In this document: one piece after another, positions 43,880 to 54,412 of the stretch
How the letters are laid out: each line of letters starts with the position of its first letter
Position numbering within the stretch: position 1 is the first letter of the stretch
Origin: Sarcocystis neurona
Lineage: Eukaryota > Apicomplexa > Conoidasida > Eucoccidiorida > Sarcocystidae
Assembly (NCBI GenBank): GCA_000727475.1
Contig: KL647297.1
Coordinates: 2,265,295-2,329,294 of the forward strand
Reading direction: 5' to 3'
Length of the DNA stretch: 64,000 nt
Made by a program: the position numbers and the translations under genes
Notes under the pieces: model-generated
What the model was told of the DNA's origin: nothing
The model's database searches: none
What the model saw: the letters and a program-made list of their open reading frames with translations, nothing else

Positions 43880-43992
43880 TGGAATTCAACATACCTCAAG
43901 TGCGCTCTTTCTTCCCTTACTGGCGTTTTACCGTGGCGTTATTTTACAGTAGAATTCAACATACTTTAAGTGCGCTACTGGCGTTTTACCTG
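43880..43992. repeat. tandem duplication, ~67-base period
   Basis: GT(G/A)GAATTCAACATAC(C/T)T(C/T)AAGTGCGCT...CTGGCGTTTTACC is found at about 43880 and 43947. The second copy is shorter by about 15 bases. Confidence 0.85.
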
Positions 43993-43999
43993 ATCGTAT

Positions 44000-44700
44000 C
44001 GGACAACTGTTTCCCCACTTCACGACGGTCATCCCGCAGTCTCCTTCCAGCGATGTATCAGAAACCAACCCAGTGTGGATCTCGGAGTGTACATTTGGAC
44101 GTATGCAGGCTAGTCCCTTGATGAAGTTTGTACCATGCGCATTCCTCCCTTGTGGGGCCACCCAGCATCTTGTCTATATTTTTCAATTTTTCCGTGGGTG
44201 GTATCCGTCCTGCATCGTAGTGGGCCGTATGTATCTGGAATCTGCAGTTATCATTCCTACCCAATCACGCCTCCCACTTGCCAGCCCTTCAGTAGCGAGA
44301 CGCTACGTGTACAGATGTGGTCCGTCTATGTCCATGTGGTACTACGCTGAACGACCTCCTAGTGTTGCACCCTCCTCAGATCGGATTTTGCCATTCCGTG
44401 CGTTGACAAGCCATTCCTCTCGCGAGACTTTAGCATTATAATCTTCCTAAAGTAAGGTAGCGCAAAGCTGTCAGGCACCGTATCCATCTTTGGACAGTCA
44501 GGAAGCGCACGTCTTAAGCACGTAATGGAAGCAGTGTTACACGTGGGGGAGAAAAAAAAGTACGAATGTTCTATTTGCTACGGATTCCAGTCAGCGCTTC
44601 GTTGTGGGCCTTAACTACGCGATGAATTACAAAATACTGCTTCTCCGCGTGGTCAAACGTGCGGTACAAAATCATGTACAGCTTGGAAGGTCACTTCTCG
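44000..44700 (-). mobile_element. possible Ty3/gypsy fragment (RNase H to integrase N-terminus)
   Basis: Minus-strand frames with stops recall retrotransposon order. At about 44665-44565, ILYRTFDHAEKQYFVIHRVV resembles the start of the RNase H domain (R-x-L-x-x-A-E-x-x-Y-x-x-x-x-x-E-x-L-A-I-V). At about 44260-44110, THGKIEKYRQDAGWPHKGGM is spaced like the integrase zinc-finger region (K-I-x(4)-Y-x-WPGM). The frames shift and carry stops, so if real this is a decayed copy. The resemblance is by eye. Terminal repeats were not identified. Confidence 0.3.
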
Positions 44701-44769
44701 CTCGTCGCTTGTGAATGTGTTTGCACTTGCTGCCTATGACGAACTAATACAGAGGAAAGAGAATCGTTT

Positions 44770-45200
44770 CTTGTTCATTGTTTGTGAGCATGTCACTGCT
44801 TGACATAGTCTTTTCAACGCTTTCTTGCCTCCTTTGCAAACGCCATGGTGTGCATTCCCGTCTCCGACGTGTACTGTGTCTACACAAGACCTCTACTCAT
44901 CTACAGACCATAGCCGATTTGAACAAAGAACTCATGGGTGGCACCGTCAACGGCACTTCTTCAACGTACCCCGTGTGCTGGGTGTACGTTATCCCTCCCA
45001 CTCGTTACAACACCATGCACACTGTACGAAGCCCGCCCGAAGCCCGCCGACCGCTGGCTGGCGGAAGTCGCAGTGGTGTTGCCACGTCTGTCTAGATTTC
45101 ACCCTCGAAACAGTAAACATCACCGAAAATGGAAGAACATGTCACAGGACGGATCGTGGCAATTAAAGTGCCGACCTGGTAGTTGTTAGTATTTATCGTG
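44770..45200 (+). other. overlapping plus-strand frames of unknown meaning
   Basis: Three plus-strand frames of 83-113 codons overlap here with no splice pattern. They lie between the two retrotransposon-like fragments and may be remnants of the same insertion. Confidence 0.3.
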
Positions 45201-45319
45201 CAACTTCGATTCGTGGAGTGGCTGGCAACCACTCCCCATGTAGCCAGGAGTTAGTGACGGTTTGATGACGTGGTGCTACAGCAACGCCGTTGACTGCATT
45301 TTAAAAGAGAGGCAGCGAC

Positions 45320-46150
45320 ATATCAGCGCTCCTTTAGTTTTTCCTCTATTTTGTGTAGCTTTTCCTCCCTAATGTGTGCGGATTCGTCACGCGTCTCAGC
45401 TGCAGCTGGTTTCCTGTGGGACACGTTCTGCAACTGGATAGGGATCTCGGGTGTAAACGACAACGTGCATATCCCTGGCACGCAGTCCATCCGTGCGCTC
45501 TCCAGATTTATGAGATTTTTCCTACCCCTTCTTCTCATTCTGGACCCTCTTCTCCAGTTTTTTTAGTCTCCTGTCTCGGTGAGCCACACGTGTTGATATG
45601 GGTACTTGGCCATGAGACTTCGTCAGTGGCCGTTTTTGCTGCGTTGTGCCTCCCATGAATCTTTAGATACACAATTTCACAGTAACGTGTTCCATGAACT
45701 TCATCAGTCTTAATCGAATGAATGCGAATCGTGCACTTCGCCCAAGTCGGGAAACCTACGGATACACCTTTCATGCAGCTTCCAACTACTGCGGCAGGGC
45801 CTCAAATCGCGGTCATCCTTCCGTGAGGCTCCCTCAGGACGCATTCTGGTGCGAGCAAAAGTGTTACCGTAAAAGATGTTCAAGGGTGTCTGTTTTCCAT
45901 GCAGCATCTAGGTTTCTTCGCAACCCCACACCAAAATTTGGATATAAACGTGGGGGAGACATTCTGACAACAGCGCCCCGACAACGTGCGGCAAAGGACC
46001 TCCTAGCCAGATGCACCTCCAATTTGTAAGACCCGAGGTGCCAGCGAAATTTTTGAGTCCTCTCAGCATCTGTATCAGATAAATGTCAGTCCCTACGAAA
46101 TACAGTCCTCGTGAGAAAAGTTACACCAGGAGACGACGATTGTCAATCCG
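45320..46150 (-). mobile_element. possible Ty3/gypsy integrase C-terminus plus chromodomain, decayed
   Basis: Minus-strand frames read, in order: GKQTPLNIFYGNTFARTRMR (45890-45830), like integrase TPFEVVYG-x-x-P; then, in a shifted frame, TWAKCTIRIHSIKTDEVHGT and RYCEIVYLKIHGRHNAAKTA followed by TDEVSWPSTHIN (45740-45590), whose Y-L-x-I-x-G ... W-P-x-x-H layout recalls a chromodomain. The last frame (45538-45323) is Glu/Lys-rich. Frames change and stops occur, consistent with a relic. Integrase lies at higher coordinates than the RNase-H-like piece at 44.6 kb, so two fragments are implied. Similarity is by eye only. Confidence 0.35.
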
Positions 46151-46528
46151 TTGAAAACACGGCTACTCTCCGTGCGCACTGAACTTACACTGCAGGTCGT
46201 CTCAAATAGTACCAGTGCGTACACGTTTGCCGTTTACTTCCCGGCACTGCGGACCAGTTTTGCTGTACTGAAGGCTTCTGCGTTTGCGGTCTGCAGGAGT
46301 TATGCCCTGTGCTTTTGGTGTCTATCTTGACCGTGACCTCGCGTTTCCACTGTGGACTAGCCTTGTTCTCCCCATTCCGTATTCCAACACGGTTTTCCTC
46401 GGAAGTCCAGCCGCCTGCTCCGCATTTTTGCGTCAGCTTTTAGAAGGCTTCGTCGTCTTCACCCCGTCCGCACGTCTCCCTGCGAATTTGGTAGATGTGA
46501 ACTGCGTCCTCTCTGCGACGAAGCGAAG

Positions 46529-49500
46529 ATGTTTTGTTCATGCTGCAGAGATGTGCAATCGGGAGGCTCTACGTCGGAGCTACGATTGGGAGAGGATAAG
46601 GGTTACGAACCGCAGACAGGACACGCAGAAGGGTCTGGTGGAAAAAATGTGCGGGAGCCGTCTACTGCAACTGCGGATGGCAGCGCTCATCAAGTCGCCG
46701 AAACAGAGCAAGCTGGAACAAGAAAGACCGTTTCTGAGTCTCCTTTTGTGAATGCATCGGCTAAAACGCCGGCGGCAAATACCGGTTCCAAGGAACCGTC
46801 AAGACCTGCTATCAAAGGAGGGGTTTTCAAACCGCCGCCCAAACCAGAACCGGCGCCGATCGTCGTGCCGCTCACGCTACAGCAAAGTGACAAGGCACGC
46901 AGAACGTCTGCACCGATCGCCGGGAGCCTTGCTGCAGGGGCCTACTTGATGTAAGTTCGTGTGTCGTTATGACCCCATGCCAGATGATCACGACTGTACA
47001 TACCACGTTTACGGACGCGGGGGGGACACGTGAACGGAACGCCTGGTAACACGCGAAATTCTATGAAACACGGCACATATATCTATCCACGCAGGCGGTA
47101 CGCGTCCGTCTGGCCTGTCCCTACCGCGGTGAGTTGCGCTGGCCTGGCCGGTAGAACCTACGTGACTCAGAAAGTGTATGCCCGCCTGAACCAGGTGATC
47201 TTTGAGGAATGTGGGAACTTGGGCAGCGCCGCAAAAGTTACGCGAAGAAAAGTCGTAGAGAGAAGTCCGCGGGGACTTTGCCTAGTAGAGCCGAACTGCG
47301 CGAATAGTGAGTCGGCTGAAGAGAAAACCGCGGGAGCAGGACCTGCGGTTTTGCACGCGTAACGGAACAACAACGAAAAAGCCCGCAAGTGACACGTATG
47401 TGTACGCCCTTACTAGTGCACCTGTCTCTGTTTGTGTTCGTCAGTCTCTCTGTATACACGTACGTACTTGTATACGCGGAGCAGTGGATCTCAATGCACT
47501 GGAGAGAATAAATATATACCCACTGTTATGAGGAAGCCCGAGTAAGGAGGAGTAGCACGTCTGGGAGGACTTCTGTGGCGTGTAAACCGTTCTTTGTGTT
47601 GTGCTGTGCACGCGTGTCTTTCGCGTGAGTCTTCCCACAAAGGACTGAGCGCATTAACCCACAATCTACGCATGATTCGCTAGGTGAATATAGACACGTG
47701 ATTGCTTCCTTTGAGACGAGGGGAGGGGGGCGACTATCTTCCGGCATTTGTTCGTGCAGCGTACGGAGGTATATGTGTGGATGGCCGTGTGCACGAGAAG
47801 GCTGTCTTGCGATGCTTTGCCCTGCGCTTTTTCTCCGTTTTTTTCCGTCCCTAAGCCTGAATTCACCCCATACGTGTACGTGTCTCTATATTTCTCACTT
47901 TATTTGCGAAGCGTGAGTGTGTCCGTGGGACTTTATTTTTGTGAGTGCTCTTATGCGGGGAATTCGACCCACCACAGGTTCGACAAAGAAAGCGATACGT
48001 TGTATTGCCAGTGGAGTGCTGCGCCGCAGCCGGCGGCTCTCGCGTGGCTGATGCCGGTCGTGCAAGTACCCGGGCACAAGTTTAACGTCAACAAAGGCAA
48101 ACAGGTGCTTGCGAAAGAATGCAAGGTAATACTTGTAAGACCACCACGCCGTATACATATTCTGCACGTGTTGTGAGTAGAACCCCAGAAGTCTGCGTAC
48201 ACATAGAAAGCTACGTACAGTATTGCCAGCGATGAGGGACGGTCTTGTGCCGCACGCCTAGTGTATTACCGTGCGTGATTCTCTTTGGTTTCTGGCAGTA
48301 CACGTGTGTGACGGCTGTGCGAGAGAGACAGACGTAGAGGAAGCATTGTGCGCGTGTCTTGTGGAGTTTCGTAGACAGAGCACAGAGACACAAGCTGGAC
48401 GTGGTTTACATGTTCTTCCCCAAAAATTCCGCCATGTTGTCCCTTCAATGTATATTCCCGTTCTGCGAAGATCAGAGGTCTGTTACGCAGGTGTGGCATC
48501 TACGGTGGAGCAGTTCGTTTGTCGTTGTAACCGACAGGAATTTGCTGCATAAAGCAACTCCGGCCAAGATATCGCGTAGCGGGTAATAGTTGCGTGTGTC
48601 CCCTACATAGTGTAGCTGTACGAAGGTGATGCCGTCAGACGTGACATATGTGTCTATCTGCTGTAGATCCACTTTACTTGTAAAGTAATTATCTAATAGA
48701 CGTATTTCAACGACATTTGAATTATATATCTCCTCTATTATACGTAAAAGATATGTGTATTTGATACCCTGCTTATTTTCACAACCACTCTTCTTGACAT
48801 GTGCTACACCGTATTCCATACCAGGTACCTATGTATCCATGTATGTATATATATACGCGTATCTGCATCCTAAATACTTAAAAATCTGTATCTTTGCTGT
48901 GTGTGCGTACTATCCGTCTCGACCGTACGAGATACGTTCCCCCAGCGGGTGATGCGCTTTAGATCCACATACATGTGTTACTTGCCGTAGTGTTTGAAGA
49001 CAAGCAGTGGCTATGGCATTTCGTTTAGCTAAGCGTTGTACAACAACAAGAATTTTGTAAGCTTTCATACGCAGCCAGCCCGTTCTCACTATTAGGGTTC
49101 GGTGAGCTTGTACGCATTACCACCGAGGGACGTGACGCGCATCTAGGCCAACTTACTTCGCATTCGTTTCTTAAAAGGACCTGCTTGTGCTGTTCTGGGG
49201 GACAGAGGCACGCCAAGAGCCTCACCAGAACCTGAAGGACTCTGGGGCGTGCGTTTAGTGTGTTCAGATCGGTTGGACGGACGCAGTTCTCTGCGCAGAA
49301 ATGTTGCTTTTCGGCGATTGCAGTTGTTGTTTACTTACGTCGAAGCAAACAGGCGTGCGCATGCTGACGACATATGTCAAAGAAGCAGGAAATCTGTTTA
49401 AGCAGAATGCAGAGAGACTGCAGACAGGTCGCCTCAGTGCGGTCGCAGACACGGGGGGGGGGGCAACAAATTTTTTCTCAAAAGCTGTGGTCGTCAGGGA

Positions 49501-51426
49501 ACGCCGTGGCAGGTCACCTATCTTTGACTTTCGCAAGCCGAGAAGCAGATCAGAAGTATTCTGCGGGAATGTAACAGGTGGAGAACTTTCTAGTTGCTTC
49601 GATTCCCTCGTATTCAAATTATTAAAGATAGAAGTAGATGAGCTCACACTCCGATCTTCGGTCCTACGTATCTATCAATTATAGGTGTGTAGAGAGATCA
49701 GAGCTATTTGGCGGGAGAGGAACAGGTGAAGAAATTTTTAGTTTTCCGATTCCTTCGTATTGAAATCGAATAAAGAAGCAGGTGAGGTCATAGGCCGGTC
49801 TTCACTTAAAACCTACAGAGACGTGTCTATTAATTACAGGTGTGTAGAGAACACAGGTCAGTCCCTTGACCGTGTATCGTATCGCTCCCCGTTTCATGTA
49901 CTGCCAACCTAGTATCTGACTACGTGCACGAAGGAAAAAAGTAGAGGACCTGCATACACGTATGGTAATACCGTGGTACGTAAGAATATCCACGTGTAAA
50001 ATTCATGTAGATGTGTGTGTAGGCGTGTGTACGTTCTTGGATGCATACAGATGTGTGCTCCAGCGTTTCTCCGCCACATGCGGGCAACGGCGTATTCACT
50101 TTTGCAGGAAATGTCTCGGTGTATGTACATCGTAGTCGCGACAGAAACGTCACCGTGAAGCAGGAGCGTTTTGACTGGGCACAAGAATGTGCTTTCCACG
50201 CTACCTTTGTGTCACCTGTGGGCCGATACCTGTCGTATTTCTAAAGATCCGTAGATATCGCGTGGGCCAGGCTCTTTTTATTTCTCGAAACTTTGTTAGA
50301 ACCCGAGCGTCGGGACGAACAAGTGCATGAGACAAGTTTCTCAGATTTCTTTTCTGTTGCAGGAGTGCGCCTTCTTCTTCTTTCTCGTCGCGTATCTCTT
50401 CAATTCGCGTCGTCGTTCCTCTGTTTTGCGTGCCGTCTCTCTCTTTCTCTCTCTGGTGTTCAGTGTCTTTTCAGCAACTCACGAGTCTCCTCGGTGGGTT
50501 CATTTCGTCTTTCGTTTCTCTTCCTTGTATGTGTATTTCCTCTTCTCCTCTGTGATGGCTTTAGTTTGTGGTCCGCCGTGTGTCTTTCACTTTCAAAGCA
50601 TCCGTGGCGCTCACCTCTAAAATCTGTTTTCTTCCTTCGTGTCTTCCTTCATCGATCACCTCTCGTGTATTTCAACGCTCTCTTCTTTTTTTTCGTCTGT
50701 TATCTGTTGCTTTTTACATTTTGCTCCTTTTCCTGCAAACCTTCGTCTCGTTTGACCGTTTCCTTCCTTAGTCCTCTCTTTCGTGCGTCCATTCTCCGTT
50801 ATTTTTCCCTTGCTGCAGCTGCATTCATATTTCTTTGCTGGCTTCCCCTCTGCGGTCGTCCTCGTTTTTTGGCATTTCTTCTCTTCTTGTTTTGTCCTGC
50901 TCCACTTCTCGACGTGTTCTGCCACCCGCACGTCTCCGACGTTTCCACTTAAATATTTGCGCCTTTTCCGCCTGCTCCTGCGCCCTTCCTTCTTCTTCCT
51001 CCTCTTCTGCGTCCACGTTTTCGTTTTCTCCCCGTCCGGCCGTATTCCTACGTAACGTCTACGTGCTGCACTTGTTCGCAAACTGATTTTACTCAGAACC
51101 CAGAAAAGTACTTGCAGGGGTGGATAAGTTTCGTAAAAATTACCCGCGAATACCCCGCGAAGTTGATGCTGCTGGATAATTTCGAAACCAGCGGTGCACC
51201 AGATGTGCGGATTTTTCTGCTGGAAACGCCACCAGATCAGGCAGGCATCTCCTTCGCCAGAGAAGTAAACGAGTATAATAAACTATACGACATGGTAAAG
51301 AACATTAAAGCGGTCGCAGCAGTCCCTCCGTCGAGTAACCTCCTTAGCCCTGATGAAGCAATTGACAGCAAAACTTTCCTCCAGAGAGGCACGGGCGTCG
51401 GAGCTGCGGTAGCCCTCACTGGGTGA
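46529..51426 (+). CDS. multi-exon gene, Cys-rich N-terminus, unknown function
   Basis: Exon 1, 46529-46950: MFCSCCRDVQSGGSTSEL, then an acidic low-complexity region and Pro-rich FKPPPKPEPAPIVVPLTL, ending TTG AT|gtaagt. Exon 2 starts at 47095 after tatccacgcag, completing ATG, and has a strong donor at 47129 (gtgagt); reading through gives TYVTQKVYARLNQVIFEECG. Exon 47978-48125 (FDKESDTLYCQWSAAPQPAA, GHKFNVNKGKQVLAKECK) ends AAG|gtaata. A candidate lies near 50109-50212 (NVSVYVHRSRDRNVTVKQER). The last exon, 51097-51426, follows gattttactcag: NPEKYLQGWISFVKITREYP, then SFAREVNEYNKLYDMVKNIK to TGA. The clustered N-terminal Cys could be palmitoylated, anchoring it to a membrane. Middle exons are unresolved and no family is recognised. 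Confidence 0.5.
48472..48819 (-). CDS. 115-codon AT-rich ORF antisense to the multi-exon gene
   Basis: ATG at 48819 opens a frame of 115 codons ending TGA at 48472: MEYGVAHVKKSGCENKQG, then KYTYLLRIIEEIYNSNVVEI, RLLDNYFTSKVDLQQIDTYV and LHYVGDTRNYYPLRDILAGV. The first two thirds are much more AT-rich than the surroundings, with Ile/Asn/Tyr-rich codon use, and look like a compact folded protein. It lies opposite introns of the plus-strand gene. It may be a nested gene, an inserted fragment from an AT-rich source such as organelle or mobile DNA, or one exon of a larger gene. No family recognised. Confidence 0.4.
   Translation of the reverse strand: MEYGVAHVKKSGCENKQGIKYTYLLRIIEEIYNSNVVEIRLLDNYFTSKVDLQQIDTYVTSDGITFVQLHYVGDTRNYYPLRDILAGVALCSKFLSVTTTNELLHRRCHTCVTDL
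49301..49684 (+). CDS. 127-codon plus-strand ORF with a G11 tract
   Basis: ATG 49301 opens a frame containing LTTYVKEAGNLFKQNAERLQ and EVFCGNVTGGELSSCFDSLV, ending TAG/TAA near 49684. Composition is protein-like. It contains an 11-G homopolymer at 49453-49463, a likely site of sequencing error or slippage. It lies in the long middle part of the 46529-51426 gene and could be one of its exons. The minus strand is open over the same bases. Confidence 0.35.
   Translation: MLLFGDCSCCLLTSKQTGVRMLTTYVKEAGNLFKQNAERLQTGRLSAVADTGGGATNFFSKAVVVRERRGRSPIFDFRKPRSRSEVFCGNVTGGELSSCFDSLVFKLLKIEVDELTLRSSVLRIYQL
49562..49862. repeat. diverged tandem duplication, ~150-base period
   Basis: GCGGGAATGTAACAGGTG...TTAGGTGTGTAGAGAGATCAG-like sequence at 49562-49710 is followed by a related copy at 49712-49862 (GCGGGAGAGGAACAGGTG...ACAGGTGTGTAGAGAACACAG). 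About two thirds of positions match. Confidence 0.8.
50330..51060 (+). other. pyrimidine-rich tract inside a putative intron
   Basis: About 730 bases dominated by T and C (TTCTCTC, CTTCCTT, TCTCTTTC) lie between exon candidates of the plus-strand gene. Frames are Leu/Phe/Ser/Val-rich on plus and Arg/Lys/Glu-rich on minus purely from composition. Confidence 0.65.
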
Positions 51427-51429
51427 TCA

Positions 51430-52080
51430 GCAGAGAAAAAAGGCTCTCCACCTACACGTTTGCGCGGCGCCTGTATTATTTTCTTCGGTTAACATGTGGC
51501 AGTCCTAGTTAAACAGAACATATTCGTTGTCTGTCCACATCGGCGATTACAACGCACAACACGCGAAACGCCGCGGTGTTGGACACACGTTCGTGCGGAG
51601 GACGCGCGGGTCTCGAAGAAGAGTGAAAGAGCAAGAAGAAGGAGCAAAGGAAAAAGAAGAAGACGATCGGGAGGGACGAAGAGGGAAAGATGTGTGACGA
51701 AACGTGCAGGAAGAGAATGTGCGGGGACGCACAGAAGGACGCGTAGGGACAGAACGTTGTACATACTCCCCAGTTGAACGTGATGTACGTATGGACCGAT
51801 GGGAGCAGAACTTAGCAACTGCGTATATGCTACGTCCGTATATACGTGCTTGTGTGGATATGAATTCATGTATTCGTGTTTGTCTTACATGCGCGTATTA
51901 CCCCCCTTATGTACGTATGTGTGTTCGGTAGTCTGAGTCTAGGCCATTTTTACGCGGGCAGCAGATGGAGGAGGTGGGGAAACAGGGAGGAAAAAAGAAA
52001 GGAAAAGGCAAAGTGGGAGAGGAAGCCACAGTATGGGAATTTGTCTATATGTAGACTAGTTACCCTACTGTATCAATATG
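51430..52080. other. intergenic stretch with a short purine-rich block
   Basis: A GA-rich block covers 51590-51740. The plus frame 51496-51777 and the matching minus frame are composition artefacts. No gene seen. Confidence 0.45.
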
Positions 52081-52089
52081 AGCGTACGG

Positions 52090-52296
52090 CACATTGCGTA
52101 GGGACACGTGTTCACAGACACGAAGCTGTGTTTTTCGCCACGGCGCGGCACAGGCGGCGGGACTGGTAAAAGAACAGCGGAGCGTGTCCGACGCCGTAGT
52201 GAAACCCCGCTGAGCATTTGTCACTCCAAGTATAGCGGAGCCACGCACCAATGGCAGCTCCCCAGCTGAGACGTTGATGGAAACGGCGTTAGATGC
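52090..52296 (-). CDS. possible minus-strand exon
   Basis: After a cgtatacgccag acceptor the minus strand reads SNAVSINVSAGELPLVRGSA, then ILGVTNAQRGFTTASDTLRC and on to PYAHIDTVG before a stop. Protein-like composition, short, no partner exon identified. The plus strand at 52310-52400 (PAAVSIKGAKPTEIVPQLQR, after gaacggcag) also looks coding, in the opposite direction. Confidence 0.3.
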
Positions 52297-52729
52297 TGGC
52301 GTATACGAACGGCAGAGAAAAAATATCCTGCCGCTGTGTCTATCAAAGGAGCGAAGCCGACGGAAATCGTCCCGCAACTGCAGAGACATATGAAGGGCGT
52401 ATTTACACATCCGAGTCGACACGTCTACACATTTATGCGTACGCACGTGCTGACGTCCGTTACAATATTTTGCAGACATGTAGTCGTGTGTATATGTATA
52501 TATGTATGTATGTACCCCTGTGTGCGGCGTACATACTCATCTCAATGGGCCACATACATCTGCATGCTTGCACGTATGTGTGGACGTACACATGCCAGGA
52601 TACACCGGTTACTCGCCTGGACGCATGACTGTGTGCATGGAAATGTATGTGCGCGCTAGAAGGCCTAGTCAAGACACGTAGGGGCACCCGCACGGTGTGC
52701 GTGCAGATATGTGTGGACGTGCACCATAG

Positions 52730-53065
52730 ATGCACGCGGTAGATAAGAAGGCTGCCTCCCCTGGAGTGGATTATGTGTATTGTCAGACGTGTGTCCTTCT
52801 GATGACGTTGGGAGTCACTCTGGTCACTCTTGTCCCAGGAGCTCCCACTCGTGCGAATGTGAATGCGCACACTTTTATATACACCCTCTTACAGGGACAC
52901 ACAAGTATGCAAAAGGTACAAAAGGGTTTTCGTACGGCGAAGAGGCCCCTCATTCGCAGACGGCATCGGGGCATCCGGGGAGAACTCTTTCACGAGCGTG
53001 ACTGCGTGGAAGATATGGAGAGTCATAGGGACGTGTGTACGCACACGACTAAATACGTGTCTTGA
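52730..53065 (+). CDS. plus-strand ORF with one hydrophobic segment
   Basis: ATG 52730 opens a 111-codon frame: MHAVDKKAASPGVDYVYCQ, a hydrophobic stretch (CVLLMTLGVTLVTLVPGA), then a Lys/Arg-rich region (RPLIRRRHRGIRGELF). An acceptor at 52893 (ccctcttacag) and donors downstream allow other phases, in one of which GFSYGEEAPHSQTASGHPGR is read. It probably contains at least one exon of a plus-strand gene continuing toward 54.7 kb. No family recognised. Confidence 0.35.
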   Translation: MHAVDKKAASPGVDYVYCQTCVLLMTLGVTLVTLVPGAPTRANVNAHTFIYTLLQGHTSMQKVQKGFRTAKRPLIRRRHRGIRGELFHERDCVEDMESHRDVCTHTTKYVS

Positions 53066-53404
53066 CACATGTGTGTACGCGTGTATAACGAATGCGAGTC
53101 TGCAACTCCGCATGCGTACAAGCGAACACATGCAAACGTACGTGTAACCGCTCAATCAAAGAAGGCAATCATATTTATGTATGTGGATATATTCAGTCGA
53201 ATCCAGTGAATGCAGCTACGCAAAGATACATAGACGCGGAACTGGGAGATGCGCGGATACAGCAAAAGAGTGAGTATCTCTCCCCTAAAACAAGAAGGAA
53301 AGGGGAAGAACCCCGGCATCGTGAAGACCGACAAGGAAATGGGGCGTGGTGTAAACGACACTTCTGGAATATCCTTGTCCTCCATCTGTGGAGACTCATA
53401 TCTA

Positions 53405-54395
53405 CACATATATATATATATATATATATATGTATCTTTGTATATGCACACATTCTCGTCGCTAGGTTCAGTGTGGAATACTGGCGGAAAAAGGGACTGC
53501 AATTAAAGCCAAAGTTATTAAATAGCCACAGCATACATCTGTGTGGTTCCGGTGTATGTGTGCGTACGCGGTCACCCACATACGTATCAATACAGCTATC
53601 TGACGGGAGACATGATTCGTAAATCGTGTACTGCACGTGATCAGTATGGTAGTAAATACCACCCCGCCTCCTACGTCGTACGCACTGCAGTGTAAACTGG
53701 CACCAACAAAGCAGATGCGTGCCTATATGTCAGTGCGGCAATTTATACGGAAAGGATACCAGTTTCATTAGGTGGAAGAACAAGTCGTGGATGCACAAGA
53801 CGTTGTAGAAGCAGCGACTTTGTCGGGGCTAGATTAGTGGTACAGCAGAGGTGAAAAACTCACAGTTTCTAGTGTGGGTGTACACCTCCATTCGTGCGTC
53901 TCTACTTTTTCATACAGGCAACTGCACCTGTAGATGCCCAAGGATTACGTGTAGAAACGTGTCTCTTCACGCGTGTGCATGCTCATATACTTCACTGTCG
54001 GTGTATCCGTGTTCACATCTCTGCTTCAACATTACATATACATATATATATACACACATACGCGTAGACCTATCTGTGTCTGCATTCGCATCTGAATCTG
54101 CGCGCATCCGTATATATGTATACAGATATAAATATACATATATATATATATGTATATATCGGTAAATGTGTACCTGTAATCTTCCCTGCAGCCGTACGTG
54201 TCAGTACAAGACTGCAAATGCATGCATGCAAGCATACATTCTTCCTCATATATATATATACCCACACACGTGTGTACGCCTTTATCTTTGCATAGCTCAC
54301 GGATGTGCTGGTGACCCCACGTAGCGATGTACTTCTAAAAATACACAGTTGTATTCGATTCCAGGTACATATATATATATATATATATATATATG
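53405..54395. repeat. (TA)n and TACA microsatellites
   Basis: (TA)n runs lie at 53406-53432, 54040-54055, 54135-54155, 54249-54262 and 54366-54394. Tyr/Ile-rich frames over them are artefacts. Confidence 0.85.
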
Positions 54396-54412
54396 CATAC
54401 ATGTGTCTCTCT

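Noticed and set aside
48472..48819. Origin in the apicoplast genome.
   Set aside because: AT-rich codons fit, but I recognise no apicoplast gene in it and cannot search, so I leave the origin open.
50293..50952. A 219-codon Leu/Phe/Ser-rich plus-strand frame resembling a multi-pass membrane protein.
   Set aside because: The pyrimidine tract forces hydrophobic codons, and it lies where an intron of the plus-strand gene is expected.
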